A stretch of 64,000 nucleotides of DNA from Pseudorasbora parva (Eukaryota > Chordata > Actinopteri > Cypriniformes > Gobionidae): assembly GCF_024679245.1 (NCBI RefSeq), contig NC_090177.1, positions 50,907,978-50,971,977 on the forward strand, written 5' to 3'. Position numbers and translations under genes: made by a program. Positions within the stretch are counted from its first letter, which is position 1, and each line of letters starts with the position of its first letter. This document shows, piece by piece, positions 15,001 through 26,752 of this stretch. A model generated the notes under the pieces. It saw nothing but the letters and a program-made list of their open reading frames with translations. It searched no databases and was not told the DNA's origin.

Positions 15001-18000
15001 GGAACCATCAGAAATAGTTGTCTTTGAATCTGAAGGATCTGTAGTTGTGATGGGACGATTAGGAGCAGTTCTGCTTGACAGATCAGTAGAGACCGTGGTG
15101 TCTATGCTACCAGGAGGAAGATGTGTGCTTGAATGATCAGTAGGATCTGCAACAGTTGTGGAACCATCAGAAATAGTTGTCTTTGGATCTGAAGGATCTG
15201 TAGTTGGTATGGGACCATTAGGAGCAGTTCTGTTTGACAGATCAGTAGAGACCGTGGTGTCTATGGTACCAAGAGGAAGATTTGTGCTTGAATGATCAGT
15301 AGGAACTGCAACAGTTGTGGAACCATCAGAAATAGTTGTCTTTGAATCTGAAGTATCTGTAATTGTGACATGAACATTAGAAGCGGTTGTGCTTGACAGA
15401 TCAGTTGGAACTGTAGAGGTCAAATTTTCAGGATCAACAGTTGTGCTTGTTCGATCTTTAGGAACTGCAACAGTTGTGGAACCATCAGAAATAGTTGTCT
15501 TTGAATCTGAAGGATCTGTAGTTGTGATGGGACCATTAGGAGCAGTTCTGTTTGACAGATCAGTAGAGACAGTGGTGTATATGCTACCAGGAGGAAGATT
15601 TGTGCTTGAATGATTACCAGGAACTGCAACAGTTTTGGAACCATCAGAAACAGATGTCTTTGTAACTGAAGAATCTGTTGTTGTGACATGAACATTAGAA
15701 GCGGTTGTGCTTGACAGATCAGTTGAAACTGTAGAGGACAAATTTTCAGTGTCAATAGTTGTGCTTGTTCGATCTGTAGGAACTGCAACAGTTGTGGAAC
15801 CATCAGAAATAGATGTCTTTGTATCTGAAGAATCTGTTGTTGTGACATGAACATTAAAAGCGGTTGTGCTTGACAGAACAGTTGGAACTGTAGAGGTCAA
15901 ATTTTCAGTATCAACAGTTGTGCTTGTTCGATCAGTAGGATCTGCAACAGTTGTGGAACCATCAGAAATAGTTGTCTTTGAATCTGAAGGATCTGTAGTT
16001 GGTATGGGACCATTAGGAGCAGTTCTGTTTGACCGATCAGTAGAGACAGTGGTGCCTATGGTACCAAGAGGAAGTTTTGTGCTTGAATGATCAGTAGGAA
16101 CTGCAACAGTTGTGGAACCATCATAATTAGTTGTCTTTGAATCTGAAGGATCTGTAGTTGTGAGGGGACCATTAGGAGCAGTTCTGTTTGACAGATCCGT
16201 AGAGACAGTGGTGTATATGCTACCAGGAGGAAGATGTGTGCTTGAATGATCAGTAGGATCTGCAACAGTTGTGGAACCATCAGAAATAGTTGTCTTTGAA
16301 TCTGAAGGATCTGTAGTTGTGATGGGACGATTAGGAGCAGTTCTGCTTGACAGATCAGTAGAGACCGTGGTGTCTATGGTACCAGGAGGAAGATGTGTGC
16401 TTGAATGATCAGTAGGATCTGCAACAGTTGTGGAACCATCAGAAATAGTTGTCTTTGAATCTGAAGGATCTGTAGTTGGTGTGGGACCATTAGGAGCAGT
16501 TCTGTTTGACAGATCAGTAGAGACCGTGGTGTCTATGGTACCAAGAGGAAGATTTGTGCTTGAATGATCAGTAGGAACTGCAACAGTTGTGGAACCATCA
16601 GAAATAGTTGTCTTTGAATCTGAAGTATCTGTAATTGTGACATGAACATTATAAGCGGTTGTGCTTGACAGATCAGTTGGAACTGTAGAGGTCAAATTTT
16701 CAGGATCAACAGTTGTGCTTGTTCGATCTGTAGGAACTGCAACAGTTGTGGAACCATCAGAAATAGTTGTCTTTGAATCTGAAGGATCTGTAGTTTTGAT
16801 GGGACCCTTAGGAGCAGTTCTGTTTGACAGATCAGTAGAGACAGTGGTGTATATGCTACCAGGAGGAACATTTGTGCTTGAATGATGAGTAGGAACTTTT
16901 ACCGTGTTGGAACCATCAGAAATAGATGTCTTTGAATCTAAAGGATCTTTAGTTGTGGTGGGACCATTAGGAGCAGTTCTGCTTGACAGATCAGTAGAGG
17001 CAGTGGTGTCTATGCTACCAGGAGGAAGATGTGTGCTTAAATGATTACCAGGAACTGCAACAGTTTTGGAACCATCAGAAACAGATGTCTTTGTAACTGA
17101 AGAATCTGTTGTTGTGACATGAACATTAGAAGCGGTTGTGCTTGACAGATCAGTTGAAACTGTAGAGGACAAATTTTCAGTGTCAATAGTTGTGCTTGTT
17201 CGATCTGTAGGAACTGCAACAGTTGTGGAACCATCAGAAATAGATGTCTTTGTATCTGAAGAATCTGTTGTTGTGACATGAACATTAAAAGCGGTTGTGC
17301 TTGACAGAACAGTTGGAACTGTAGAGGTCAAATTTTCAGTATCAATAGTTGTGCTTGTTCGATCTGTAGGAACTGCAACAGTTGTGGAACCATCAGAATT
17401 AGTTGTCTTTGAATCTGAAGGATCTGTAGTTGTGATGGGACGATTAGGAGCAGTTCTGTTTGACAGATCAGTAGAGACAGTGGTGTCTATGCTACCAGGA
17501 GGAAGATGTGTGCTTGAATGATCAGTAGGATCTGCAACAGTTGTGGAACCATCAGAAATAGTTGTCTTTGAATCTGAAGGATCTGTAGTTGTGATGGGAC
17601 CATTAGGAGCAGTTCTGTTTGACAGATCAGTAGAGACAGTGGTGTCTATGCTACCAGGAGGAAGATGTGTGCTTGAATGATCAGTAGGATCTGCAACAGT
17701 TGTGGAACCATCAGAAATAGTTGTCTTTGAATCTGAAGGATCTGTAGTTGGTATGGGACCATTAGGAGCAGTTCTGTTTGACGGATCAGTAGAGACAGTG
17801 GTGTCTATGGTACCAAGAGGAAGATTTGTGCTTGAATGATCAGTAGGAACTGCAACAGTTGTGGAACCATCAGAATTAGTTGTCTTTGAATCTGAAGGAT
17901 CTGTAGTTGTGATGGGACGATTAGGAGCAGTTCTGCTTGACAGATCAGTAGAGACAGTGGTGTCTATGCTACCAGGAGGAAGATGTGTGCTTGAATGATC

Positions 18001-20163
18001 AGTAGGATCTGCAACAGTTGTGGAACCATCAGAAATAGTTGTCTTTGAATCTGAAGGATCTGTAGTTGGTATGGGACCATTAGGAGCAGTTCTGTTTGAC
18101 AGATCAGTAGAGACCGTGGTGTCTATGGTACCAAGAGAAAGATTTGTGCTTGAATGATCAGTAGGATCTGCAACAGTTGTGGAACCATCAGATATAGATG
18201 TCTTTGAATATGAAGGATCTTTAGTTGTGATGGGACCATTAGGAGCAGTTCTGCTTGACAGATCAGTAGAGACAGTGGTGTCTATAGTACCAGCAGGAAT
18301 ATTTGTGCTTGAATGATTAGTAGAAACTGCAACCGTGTTGGAAACATCGGAAATAGATGTCTTTGAATCTGAAGTATCTGTAGATGTGACATGAACATAA
18401 GAAGCGGTTGTGCTTGACAGAACAGTTGGAAATGTAGAGGTCAAATTTTCAGTGTCAATAGTTGTGCTTGTTCGATCTATAGGAACTACAACAGTTGTTG
18501 AACCATTATATATAGTTGTCTTTGAATCTGAAGGATCTTTAGTTGTGATGGGACCATTAGGATCAGTTTTGTTTGACAGATCAGTAGAGACAGTGGTGTC
18601 TATGCTACCAGGAGGAATATTTGTGCTTGAATGATCAGTAGGAACTGCAACAGTTGTGGAACCATCAGAAATAGTTGTCTTTGAATCTGAAGGATCTGTA
18701 GTTGTGATGGGACCATTAGGAGCAGTTCTGTTTGACAGATCAGTAGAGACCGTGGTATATATGGCACCAGGAGGAACATTTGTGCTCGAATGATCAGTAG
18801 GAACTGCAACAGTTGTGGAACCATCAGAAATAGTTGTCTTTGTATCTGAAGAATCTGTTGTTGTGACATGAACATTAGAAGCGGTTCTGGTTGACAGATC
18901 AGTAGAGGCACTTGTGTCTATGCTACCAGGAGGAAGATGTGTGCTTGAATGATTACTAGGAACTGCAACAGTTGTGGAACCATCAGAAATAGATGTCTTT
19001 GAATCTGAAGGATCTTTAGTTGTGATAGGACCATTAGGAGCAGTTCTGCTTGACAGATCAGTAGAGACAGTGGTGTCTATGGTACCAGGAGAAAGATGTG
19101 TGCTTGAATGATTACCAGGAACTGCAACAGTTGTGGAACCATCAGAAATAGTTGTCTTTGAATCTGAAGGATATGTAGTTGGTATGGGACCATTAGGAGC
19201 AGTTCTGTTTGACAGATCAGTAGAGACAGTGGTGTCTATGGTACCAGGAGAAAGATTTGTGCTTGAATGATTACCAGGAACTGCAACAGTTGTGGAACCA
19301 TCAGAAATAGTTGTCTTTGAATCTGAAGGATCTTTAGTTGTGATAGGACCATTAGGAGCAGTTCTGCTTGACAGATCAGTAGAGACAGTGGTGTATATGC
19401 TACCAGGAGAAAGATGTGTGCTTGAATGATTAGTAGGAACCGCAACAGTTGTGAAACCATCAGAAATAGATGTCTTTGTATCTGAAGAATCTGTTGTTGT
19501 GACATGAACATTAGAAGCGGTTGTGCTTGACAGATCAGTTGGAACTGTAGAGGTCAAATTTTCAGTATCAACAGTTGTGCTTGTTCGATCTGTAGGAACT
19601 GCAACAGTTGTGGAACTATCAGAAATAGTTGTCTTTGAATCTGAAGGATCTGTAGTTGAGATGGGACCATTAGGAGCAGTTTGGCTTGACAGATCAGTTG
19701 GAACTGTAGAGGTCAAATTTTCAGTATGAACAGTTGTGCTTGTTCGACCTGTAGAAACTGCAACAGTTGTTGAACCACCATATATAGTTGTCTTTGAATC
19801 TGAAGGATCTGTAGTTGTGATTGGACCATTAGGAACAGTTCTGCTTGACAGATCAGTAGAGACAGTGGTGTATACGGTACCAGCAGGAACATTTGTGCTT
19901 GAATGATGAGTAGGAACTACAACTATGTTGGAACCATCAGAAATAGATGTCTTTGAAACTGAAGGATCTTTAGTTGTTATGGGACCATTAGAAGCAGTTC
20001 TTCTTGACAGATCAGTAGAAACAGTGGTGTCTATGCTACCAGGAGGAAGATTTGTGCTTAAATGATCAGTAGGAACTACAACAGTGTTGGAACCATCAGA
20101 AACAGATGTCTTTGAATCCAAAGGGTCTTTTGTGGGGACTTGAACATTTGAAGTGGTTGTGCT
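1..20163 (-). CDS. Giant PTS-rich mucin-like exon (159-bp / 53-codon tandem repeats), partial
   Basis: Read on the minus strand from 20163, one frame stays open to position 1, 6721 codons exactly. The repeating unit is 53 residues, about half Thr, Ser and Pro, with no Cys in the consensus; fragments include TTVADPTDHSST, STDLSNRTAPNGP and ENLTSTVPTDLSSTT. Many units carry an N-glycosylation sequon (NRT or NLT). This composition is that of secreted or membrane mucin PTS domains, where Ser/Thr carry dense O-glycans. I saw no ATG or GTG codon in this frame, so it must be entered by splicing. The exon starts at AGC just after the acceptor tttctccccttctctag, whose TAG is the in-frame stop bounding the ORF. 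Register is exact across about 127 units with no indel found, which argues for coding selection. I read most but not all units for stops. The exon continues past the left edge, so the C-terminus is unseen. Family identity beyond 'mucin-like' is not established. Confidence 0.85.
293..5098. repeat. Higher-order duplication, offset 3180 bp (20 units)
   Basis: Positions 293-1918 and 3473-5098 (about 1.63 kb each) look identical base for base, offset by 3180 bp, or 20 x 159. Outside these limits the two copies differ, for instance at 1919 versus 5099. This is a recent unequal exchange or gene-conversion tract, or an assembly duplication. Confidence 0.85.
10290..12208. repeat. Tandem 954-bp (6-unit) higher-order repeat, two copies
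   Basis: The blocks from 10301 and 11255 match over about 954 bp. They share rare variants, such as a TAT codon at the ccatcataatt site and the ggctctgtag variant. The copy ends at about 12208, where the next unit diverges. Confidence 0.8.
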
Positions 20164-20258
20164 CTAGAGAAGGGGAGAAAACAACAGCGTTTGTAGAAAT
20201 AACATGATTTGCCTAAAACAGTCACAGGAACAACTTTATAGCATGGCTGGCCTCTTAC

Positions 20259-20377
20259 ACTGCCGAATCCCTCGAAGAGACCAATCAGGTCTTCATAATC
20301 CACATAGATAGAGAATTTGCCAAAGCATTGACTAAGACAAGTGCTGAGGCTGCTGGTTTTGGGCGCACAGGATTTGC
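20259..20377 (-). CDS. Host-gene exon, module part C, just upstream of the mucin exon
   Basis: The 119-bp exon lies between an acceptor (gtttcag) and a donor (GTAAGA at 20258-20253). It starts with 2 nt that complete a Gly codon from the previous exon, then 39 codons: KSCAPKTSS..., CFGKFSIYVDYEDL..., ending GFGS in phase 0. The next exon also starts in phase 0. The intron to the giant exon is 95 bp. Retaining it would throw the repeat out of the mucin frame, because 95 is not a multiple of 3. Length, phase and key residues (Cys3, Leu14, FG at 18-19, FS at 21-22, Tyr24) match the exon at 47254-47372, so this is a second copy of one module. The fold is not recognised with certainty; a loose resemblance to mesothelin/stereocilin-type superhelical repeats is only an impression. 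Confidence 0.75.
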
Positions 20378-20492
20378 CTGAAACGTAGATGCACGGGAAA
20401 GACTCGTTAGAAGAGACGGATGTTCACAGACACAGAGCAGCACTGTGTTTTGGCACACAAGACAATCAAAGCACCGCCTCCAGCAGATCTAC

Positions 20493-20593
20493 CTAATGCG
20501 AGCCTCTGCTTCAGGTAGCCCAACAGGACTGGGGTGAGCTCCTGCTGTCTCAGCGAGGTCATCTGCTCAAAGACGCTGCTCAGAGCCCCAACG
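20493..20593 (-). CDS. Host-gene exon, module part B
   Basis: The 101-bp exon has 1 nt, 33 codons and 1 nt. The acceptor is tttcccatgtag and the donor is G|GTAGAT at 20492. It encodes VGALSSVFEQMTSLRQQE followed by LTPVLLGYLKQRLAL. The first nucleotide completes an Ile codon with the two bases left by the exon at 20768, and the last begins the Gly codon finished by the exon at 20377. It is Leu/Gln-rich and probably helical. The RQQ-L...YL pattern recurs in the exon at 47454-47557, supporting a duplicated module. The acceptor's pyrimidine tract is only moderate, so the exact 5' edge is slightly less sure than the 3' edge. Confidence 0.7.
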
Positions 20594-20767
20594 CTACATG
20601 GGAAATATAAAATCAAAAGGAAGGTAAGGAGGATACCTCTTTAATGACTTCCCCATTCCCAACCCACCACTGCTCACAGAACCGGCTCGAGAAAGGTCCT
20701 TGTGCTGTCTGACAATGGTATAAGGCACACTAACAGAGCTATCCAGAATTTGGGGAGCGATACATAC

Positions 20768-20967
20768 ATGACATGGTATGCGTTGCAGTCTGTCTTTGAA
20801 GTTACTGTCTGAAGCATCTCTGCAGTCAAGCTGGGCAGGAGTGGAGTCAGTTTCACGGTGAACCAGGATACCCAGTCGTGGCTCTTGAAGCCTTCAAATT
20901 GAAGACTGATGATGGCGAAGGTACGATTCATCATGATGTCCCTGATCACAGGGTTGATGTCCAAAGC
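20768..20967 (-). CDS. Host-gene exon, module part A
   Basis: The 200-bp exon begins in phase 0 after the strong acceptor tgtcatttcgtctag and ends with 2 nt before the donor GTATGT (20767-20762). It encodes ALDINPVIRDIMMNRTF, then GFKSHDWVSWFTVKLTPLL and LTAEMLQTVTSKTDCNAYHV. It has one sequon (NRT), one Cys and a Trp-rich DW-WF stretch. It follows smoothly from the exon at 47008-47172, which ends in phase 0 with LIQSE. I infer that the two are neighbours in the mRNA across an intron of about 26 kb. The protein family is not named with confidence. Transcript data would confirm the long-intron join. Confidence 0.7.
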
Positions 20968-21299
20968 CTAGACGAAATGACAAGCAAACAGAAAGCAGCA
21001 TTTTCCATCACACAATTGTGTCATTTTCTTTGCTTTTCCTTTTCAATTGTTTAAATTTTGAGAGGAGAAAGAGACAAATTGATGTGCACTGCCTAGTGAA
21101 ACTAAGTAATTTTAAAGAAATAGAGCGCTTGAGTCACATACATACACAAAGTATTGTCTGGAGACAAAAAGACCTGTCGATGCACCTGTGGTACCTGTGC
21201 ACCTGTGATGATCTTATGGCCCCAGAGGCGTCCATTGTATACTAAGGTGAACGCCCCCTGCCTCCGGAGGGGACCACCCTCACAACTCTGACACAACTG

Positions 21300-22200
21300 G
21301 CGTCAGGGTCTCTTCGACGCAGCCTTCTTAGAGGTAATGATGGTCCTCAGATCCGCCTTACCCTTCGAAGGCTGTGTCCGAGAGCACCGCCCCCTGCCCC
21401 ACCCCTTCTGTGGAGGAGTACGGGTGGCGACGTTCTGTTTTTGTTGTGCCCGATGTGAGGAGCTAGTACTCGGTTTATTCTTCTCACGCCCAGGAGCCGC
21501 AGGAGCCTGGGGTTTACAGGGAAGGAACTGCTGGAGCACCGCCGCTTGCTTTTTAGCCTCCTGAAACCTGTCGGTGACTTGTCCGTCTCCTTGTCCACAT
21601 GGAGGGCTAAATCTGCCGAAGATCGGAGCTTTCTGATCATATCAGCCCCGATCTCTTCACATTCCCCCAGGTCCTGCAGCAGGTCAGCCTGATATGCCTG
21701 CATGATAGACATAGTGTGGAGGAATGCAGCAGCCTGTCCTGCTGCCAATTAGCAGACTGTGCAGGCAGAAAACGCTCATCCAGCCTACTTCTCACTCATG
21801 AGTGTTCCTGAGTCTCTTGTGGCCAGTCCAAACATCGCTCTGCTCAGTACATCCATGAGCTCCTTACTCGCAGGGGAACGAAGTGGCGAGTCTTCAGTTC
21901 CACCTGCATCGATTCTGACAATATCTAACTCCTCAGAGCTAGACAATTGCAGCATTGATGCCGGAGTGGAAGGAACCGCAAAGCATGCTTCCAAACCCGG
22001 GACAGAGGCAACAGATCTGGCAGGTGAGGGCAGAGATAAGGCAGAGCCCGTCTCTAACCCCGCTGTCAGATCCAATTGCGAACCCCATTACTGAAGCTTC
22101 CGCTCTGCCTCAGCAGAAGCGGGGCCTGAGCCGCGTGGAATGCGTGCCGAAGCACCCTCCTCAAAGAGTGCTCAGCGGGAACTCAGCGTCTTTATAGATA
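21300..22200 (-). pseudogene. DIRS-type retroelement gag remnant
   Basis: Minus-strand fragments in at least two frames look like the gag-like protein of fish DIRS1-type (tyrosine-recombinase) retrotransposons. An N-terminal acidic Ser-rich stretch ends in KELMDVLSRAMFGL (about 22075-21785). A central MAAGQAAAFLHTMSIMQAYQA with LRSSADLALHVDKET follows (21748 leftward). A basic C-terminal tail has SSHRAQQKQNVATRTPP and SKGKADLRTIITSKK (to 21303). Frameshifts separate these parts, and no recombinase or RT follows, so it is dead. It lies inside the large intron of the host gene, same strand. The family call is from memory of the protein pattern. Confidence 0.6.
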
Positions 22201-22990
22201 GCCGCTCACAGTGCTTACAGCCGGCTTGCCATCTTGTATGTCACTCTCAGTCAGTATACGTAAATACATTTTTTTGTGTGTGTGAAAACTCTTGCGTTTA
22301 GCAGACAAAAACACCAAAAACTGACAGACCATATGAGACACAAAGCGCTTGCTGAAGACATCAGAAGCTAACAGCTTTTTGCGCAGGTGTGCTTTATACT
22401 TCCTGGTGTATGACATCACCCGCTCATGACGTACCGTCACTCCATTGGACAGATTACACAAATGCTTCACGAAGCAATCACGCAGAGACGTTCCCACAGC
22501 GGTGACGCAGCTCGAGTTCCCATTAAAGGGGAACTGAGTATCATTAGAAAGATTAAAGACTCTAGCTTCGATATTTGAATCATGTGAATCGATGTTTATA
22601 GAGATAGTGTCAACTAGACTCTCCCCTGTATAGGCCTTCTTCACTTCACTTCTCCTCTATACAGATAAAAACACATATGCAAACATACACATTCAAACAT
22701 GCTTGCTTTTGGGCTGAACATGTAATGCTTGCGTACATGCCGTCACCATTTTCACAGATTCGCCTTTTTAGGGGTTGTGCGGGGATGAAAATGGTATAGT
22801 TTTAAAACTATTTCAAACCTATTTCATGGTTTTTATGGGGGTTTTCTGTTTAAATTTAAATGGTACCAAATTAAATAACTATAAAAGAAATTAATTAAAA
22901 AAATTATTAAAAAAACAACTACTTTGAAGCAATTTGCTTTGCAGTATAAATGAAGGTGACTTGACTTGAATGTGTAAATGCATGTGTTTA

Positions 22991-22994
<4 letters not shown>
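22201..22994. other. Intronic, no gene seen
   Basis: A 150-residue minus-strand open frame (22644-22192) has no recognisable domain. It may be the 5' flank of the DIRS remnant. The rest is AT-rich with no signal. Confidence 0.5.

Positions 22995-23071
<77 letters not shown>
22995..23071. repeat. (AT)n microsatellite
   Basis: About 77 bp of pure AT dinucleotides abut the left terminus of the hAT-like composite at 23072. Confidence 0.97.
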
Positions 23072-23074
<3 letters not shown>

Positions 23075-23984
23075 GGCTTGACATTAACTTTTTTGTTCAC
23101 CAGCCACCGTGGCTAGTGGTTTTCCAAAGTAACTAGCCACTCAGCATTTTCACCGGCCACAATTTTGCGGTTTGGAAATTACATTTTATATGATTTAAGT
23201 TGACTTTGGCATGCTTAAATTACTTGATTTTTAGTCATTTTACTTGATTTTGAAGATTTAAAACCCTATCAAACTTTCACATGCAGAGTGACCCCCCAAA
23301 TCAAAACTACATTTTATATCAGCTGGGATGTGCAGGTGGGCGAGGGCTGGACAACTACAGCAAATTACACGTGTGCATGCGTATTTAATTATTCAGGCAC
23401 AAGGAGCAGTGTTGGGCAAGCTACTTGGAAAATGTAGTGAGCTAAGATACCAGTTACTCTACATTAAATTAAGCTTCACTACACTGAAGGTGGGGGTAGC
23501 TAGAAAATGTAGCAAGCTAAGCTACAGCAACTTGGCAAAAGTAGTTAACTACATCTGAGCTATTTTTTATTTATTTCATTTTATATTGAACCACCTTCAT
23601 TCCAATCAATGCTATCTCTGTGATCAATATAATTCAAGCAGATAGACATGCATACTTTTTCAGTTATTCAAAAATTGTCCGAAATCAATTTGGCAACAAA
23701 AACATGTGATCCATAATATTAACAAAACCAGGTGTCAAAAGAAGTGTGTGTGTGTGTTCATCTGTATGTGTATGATATGCATACGCACCTGTGATTGCAT
23801 GTTTATGCTCAATTTAGACTTGGGCACTTTTGCAGGAAACTGTAAGTTAATTTACAATTCAACTCAGCTCAAAGTACAGTAGCAAAAGAATTAAGACCTG
23901 CTGCAAACAGTACCAACATGGCAAAAAACAAAACCTGCCTATATCTCTGTGTGTGTGCCCTTGTTTATATTACATTGTAGGAAC

Positions 23985-24909
23985 TAGGGCTGCACGTTTT
24001 CAAGTTTTTCATTAACCGTTAACCGAGGCCCTTAGCGGTTAATACTCGGTTAACCATAGTGTGCGTCAGGGTTGTTATTTTTAGTTTATTAATTTGACGA
24101 CCGCCATCTCCGTAGTGAACGCGCCTATAGAGAGAAATGCACATCATGGATTACATAATCAGAGAGTAGCCTATTTCTTTTCGTTTTAAATTGTTAAAAG
24201 ACATTTCAAGCTTTCTTAAGATATATGTCATGTCTGTGAGGCCTACGCTGAGTTTCGTTAAATTAGGATGAGATGCGCTCCAGTTCACGAGCAATGCAAG
24301 TGGCCGCGAGGCGAGGGCGCCGTCATGATTAGGGCATGTAGTAAAATATGCAGCCGAGAATGATTCCCACAGCGCTTGACTCACGCGGCGGAGCCTCTCC
24401 CGGCAGAGAGTTCAAGCGTCTGTGGACTCGTTCCTTCAGCTCTGGCCATCTTGCTTTCAGTCCACGATAAGCTTTTTTGTTTTCTTCATTACAGTTAAAG
24501 AAACCTCTGCTTTTCTCTAGTCATTCACAACAAGTTTCTCACTTCAAACTTTCTTTCTTCTGATCTGTTATGCACAGCGCATGCGGCTCCCGCTCTGCTT
24601 CTGCCCTAATGCGTTTTTTGACTGATGCGACTCATACTCCGGAGCGACTTATAGCCTGAAAAATGCGGTAAGCACTGCATTGCAATACTTGCATTTTGCC
24701 CCATTACTCTCAATTTTAAAGTGCTCCCACGCTTTCTTTGCCCGCTTCATTCCCCGCTTAGACAGCTGGTCATGACTTCTTCTTGTGGATATTACAAATG
24801 TCTGGGAGCGCTCTGGCGGTCTCTAGGGGTGCAAAAATATATTACAACTAAATTCAAAGCACTGTTACGCAATTTTTAACGGTTAATCGGTTAACCATGG
24901 ACACCCCTA
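23985..24909. mobile_element. 925-bp non-autonomous hAT element with 8-bp target duplication
   Basis: The termini TAGGGCTGCACG and (inverse) TAGGGGTGTCCATGG are related. Flanking octamers are GTAGGAAC (23977-23984) and GTGGGAAC (24910-24917), 7 of 8 identical. Inner ends carry GTTAACCG-rich inverted sequence. No long ORF encodes a transposase. Confidence 0.75.
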
Positions 24910-24917
24910 GTGGGAAC

Positions 24918-25257
<340 letters not shown>

Positions 25258-25575
25258 GTTGGGCAAGCTACTTGGAAAATGTAGTGAGCTAAGCTACCAG
25301 TTACTCTACATTAAATTAAGCTTCACCACACTGAAGCTAACCCCCTGGGAAATGTAGCAAGCTAAGCTACAACAACTTGACAAAAGTAGTTTACTACATC
25401 TGAGCTACTTTTTATTTATTTAATTTTATATTGAACCCAATTCATTCCAATCAATGCTATTTCAGTGATCAATAAAAGTCAAGCATATAGACACACATTT
25501 TTTTTTAGTTATACAAAACTGTCCGAAATCAATTCGGCAACAAAAACATGTGATCCAAAATATTAACAAAACCAA

Positions 25576-25806
25576 GGGCCTATTGCACAGAACTAGGATA
25601 AGGGATTAAGCTGGGATATCTTGGTGATCTTGTCATTTTTATGCAAAATTTAGTACACAGCTGTCATGTAAACATACCCTTAAGTCAAACTCATACCAAG
25701 AACGATAACGATAATGAAAGATAACTGTATATTAGTGGATAAATTGAGCCAGGATCACCAAAATATCCCAGCTTCATCCCTTATCCTAGTATTGTGCAAT
25801 AGGCCC
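25576..25806. mobile_element. 231-bp MITE with about 57-bp terminal inverted repeats
   Basis: GGGCCTATTGCACA at the left is inverted at the right, and the match extends some 57 bp with few mismatches (the AGGATAAGGGAT and AGCTGGGATAT blocks). The related segment near 23730 lacks it (aaaaccaggtgtc), giving an empty-site comparison inside this window. No ORF. Confidence 0.85.
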
Positions 25807-25814
25807 CTGGTGTC

Positions 25815-25816
<2 letters not shown>

Positions 25817-25903
<87 letters not shown>
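25817..25903. repeat. (GT)n microsatellite
   Basis: Pure GT run following the MITE; expanded relative to the short GT run near 23743 in the sister copy. Confidence 0.95.
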
Positions 25904-25904
<1 letters not shown>

Positions 25905-26678
25905 ACGCGCATGATATGCATACACAACTGTGTTGTTTATGCTCAATTTAGACTTGGGCACTTTTGCAGGACAAACTGTAAGTTAATTTACAACTCAACT
26001 TGTACAAAAAAGTCCAGTCCAGAAAGTACAGTAGCAAAATAATTAAGACCTGCTCCAAACAGAACCAACATGGCAAAAAACAACAACAACAAAAGAACAG
26101 CCTATGTGTGTGTGTGTGTCTCCCACACACATGAAACAAGTTTCAATCATTCATTCATTCATATCCAGAGGTGGCCAGGCTGGACCCCGATACTTTTAAC
26201 AAGAGCTGTTTATTCAAGAGACACAATAGATTTTAAAACCTTGCCGTTTCTCTTTTGTCACCGCACGGACGATGCGCGTGCAACAGCGAATTGAGCGCTA
26301 GGAGAAAAAAAACGTCAACTAGATAGTGCGAATGTGCACGCGCCTATCCCGTCTTTACGCACTCACTGCCAAAGGAGTACTTTGAAAGGCTCGCGCGCGC
26401 ATCTGTGCGCGTCTGCGCGAGGCAGAAAGGAACGTAGAAAGTGAAGTATATCCGCGTTCTTATCAGTTGTGTTTCCAGTTTGAGCTTGATCCTCAGAAAT
26501 GCTTGGGAAAATGTAACGTTAGCTTGTTGTGGACGCTACCGCACTACTTGATCAACAAAAGAGCTTTGCTACTGAAAAGCTATTTCATTAAGAAAACACC
26601 GACGCTACCACCACGCTACTGAAAAATGTAGTTAAGCTAGTAGCGTCACTACTTGTAGCGACGCTACTGCCCAACACT

Positions 26679-26679
<1 letters not shown>

Positions 26680-26752
<73 letters not shown>

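Larger units (their letters stand above)
1..20160. repeat. 159-bp coding minisatellite array, about 127 units
   Basis: Anchor motifs recur at exact multiples of 159 bp from 443 to 19523 (for example 443, 1079, 1874, 3623, 4259, 6326, 9188, 11255, 15389, 17297, 19523). Two main unit types mix: one centred on a SNRTAPNGP-type segment and one with ENLTSTVPTDLSS and SNVHVTT segments. Units drift in sequence toward the 20-kb end, the usual pattern for array edges, while the left 5 kb and the 10-12 kb block are the most homogenised. Confidence 0.95.

Noticed and set aside
792..19511. Minus-strand Leu/Ile/Gln-rich hydrophobic ORFs (MFMSQQQILQ, MVPQLLQFL-type)
   Set aside because: These are the off-frame reading of the same strand as the mucin exon, closed by stops every 1-4 units. 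They look membrane-like only because the frame is shifted.
443..19729. Many plus-strand ORFs of 74-127 codons (MLDRSVGTVEV-type) in the 159-bp array
   Set aside because: They are the antisense of the PTS frame. They start at GTG, stop every unit or two, and simply repeat with the array.
20076..20303. ORF MDYEDLIGLFEGFGSVRG... running into the array
   Set aside because: It reads exon 20377-20259 through the 95-bp intron and enters the repeat out of frame. A GTAAGA donor and a strong acceptor explain the region better.
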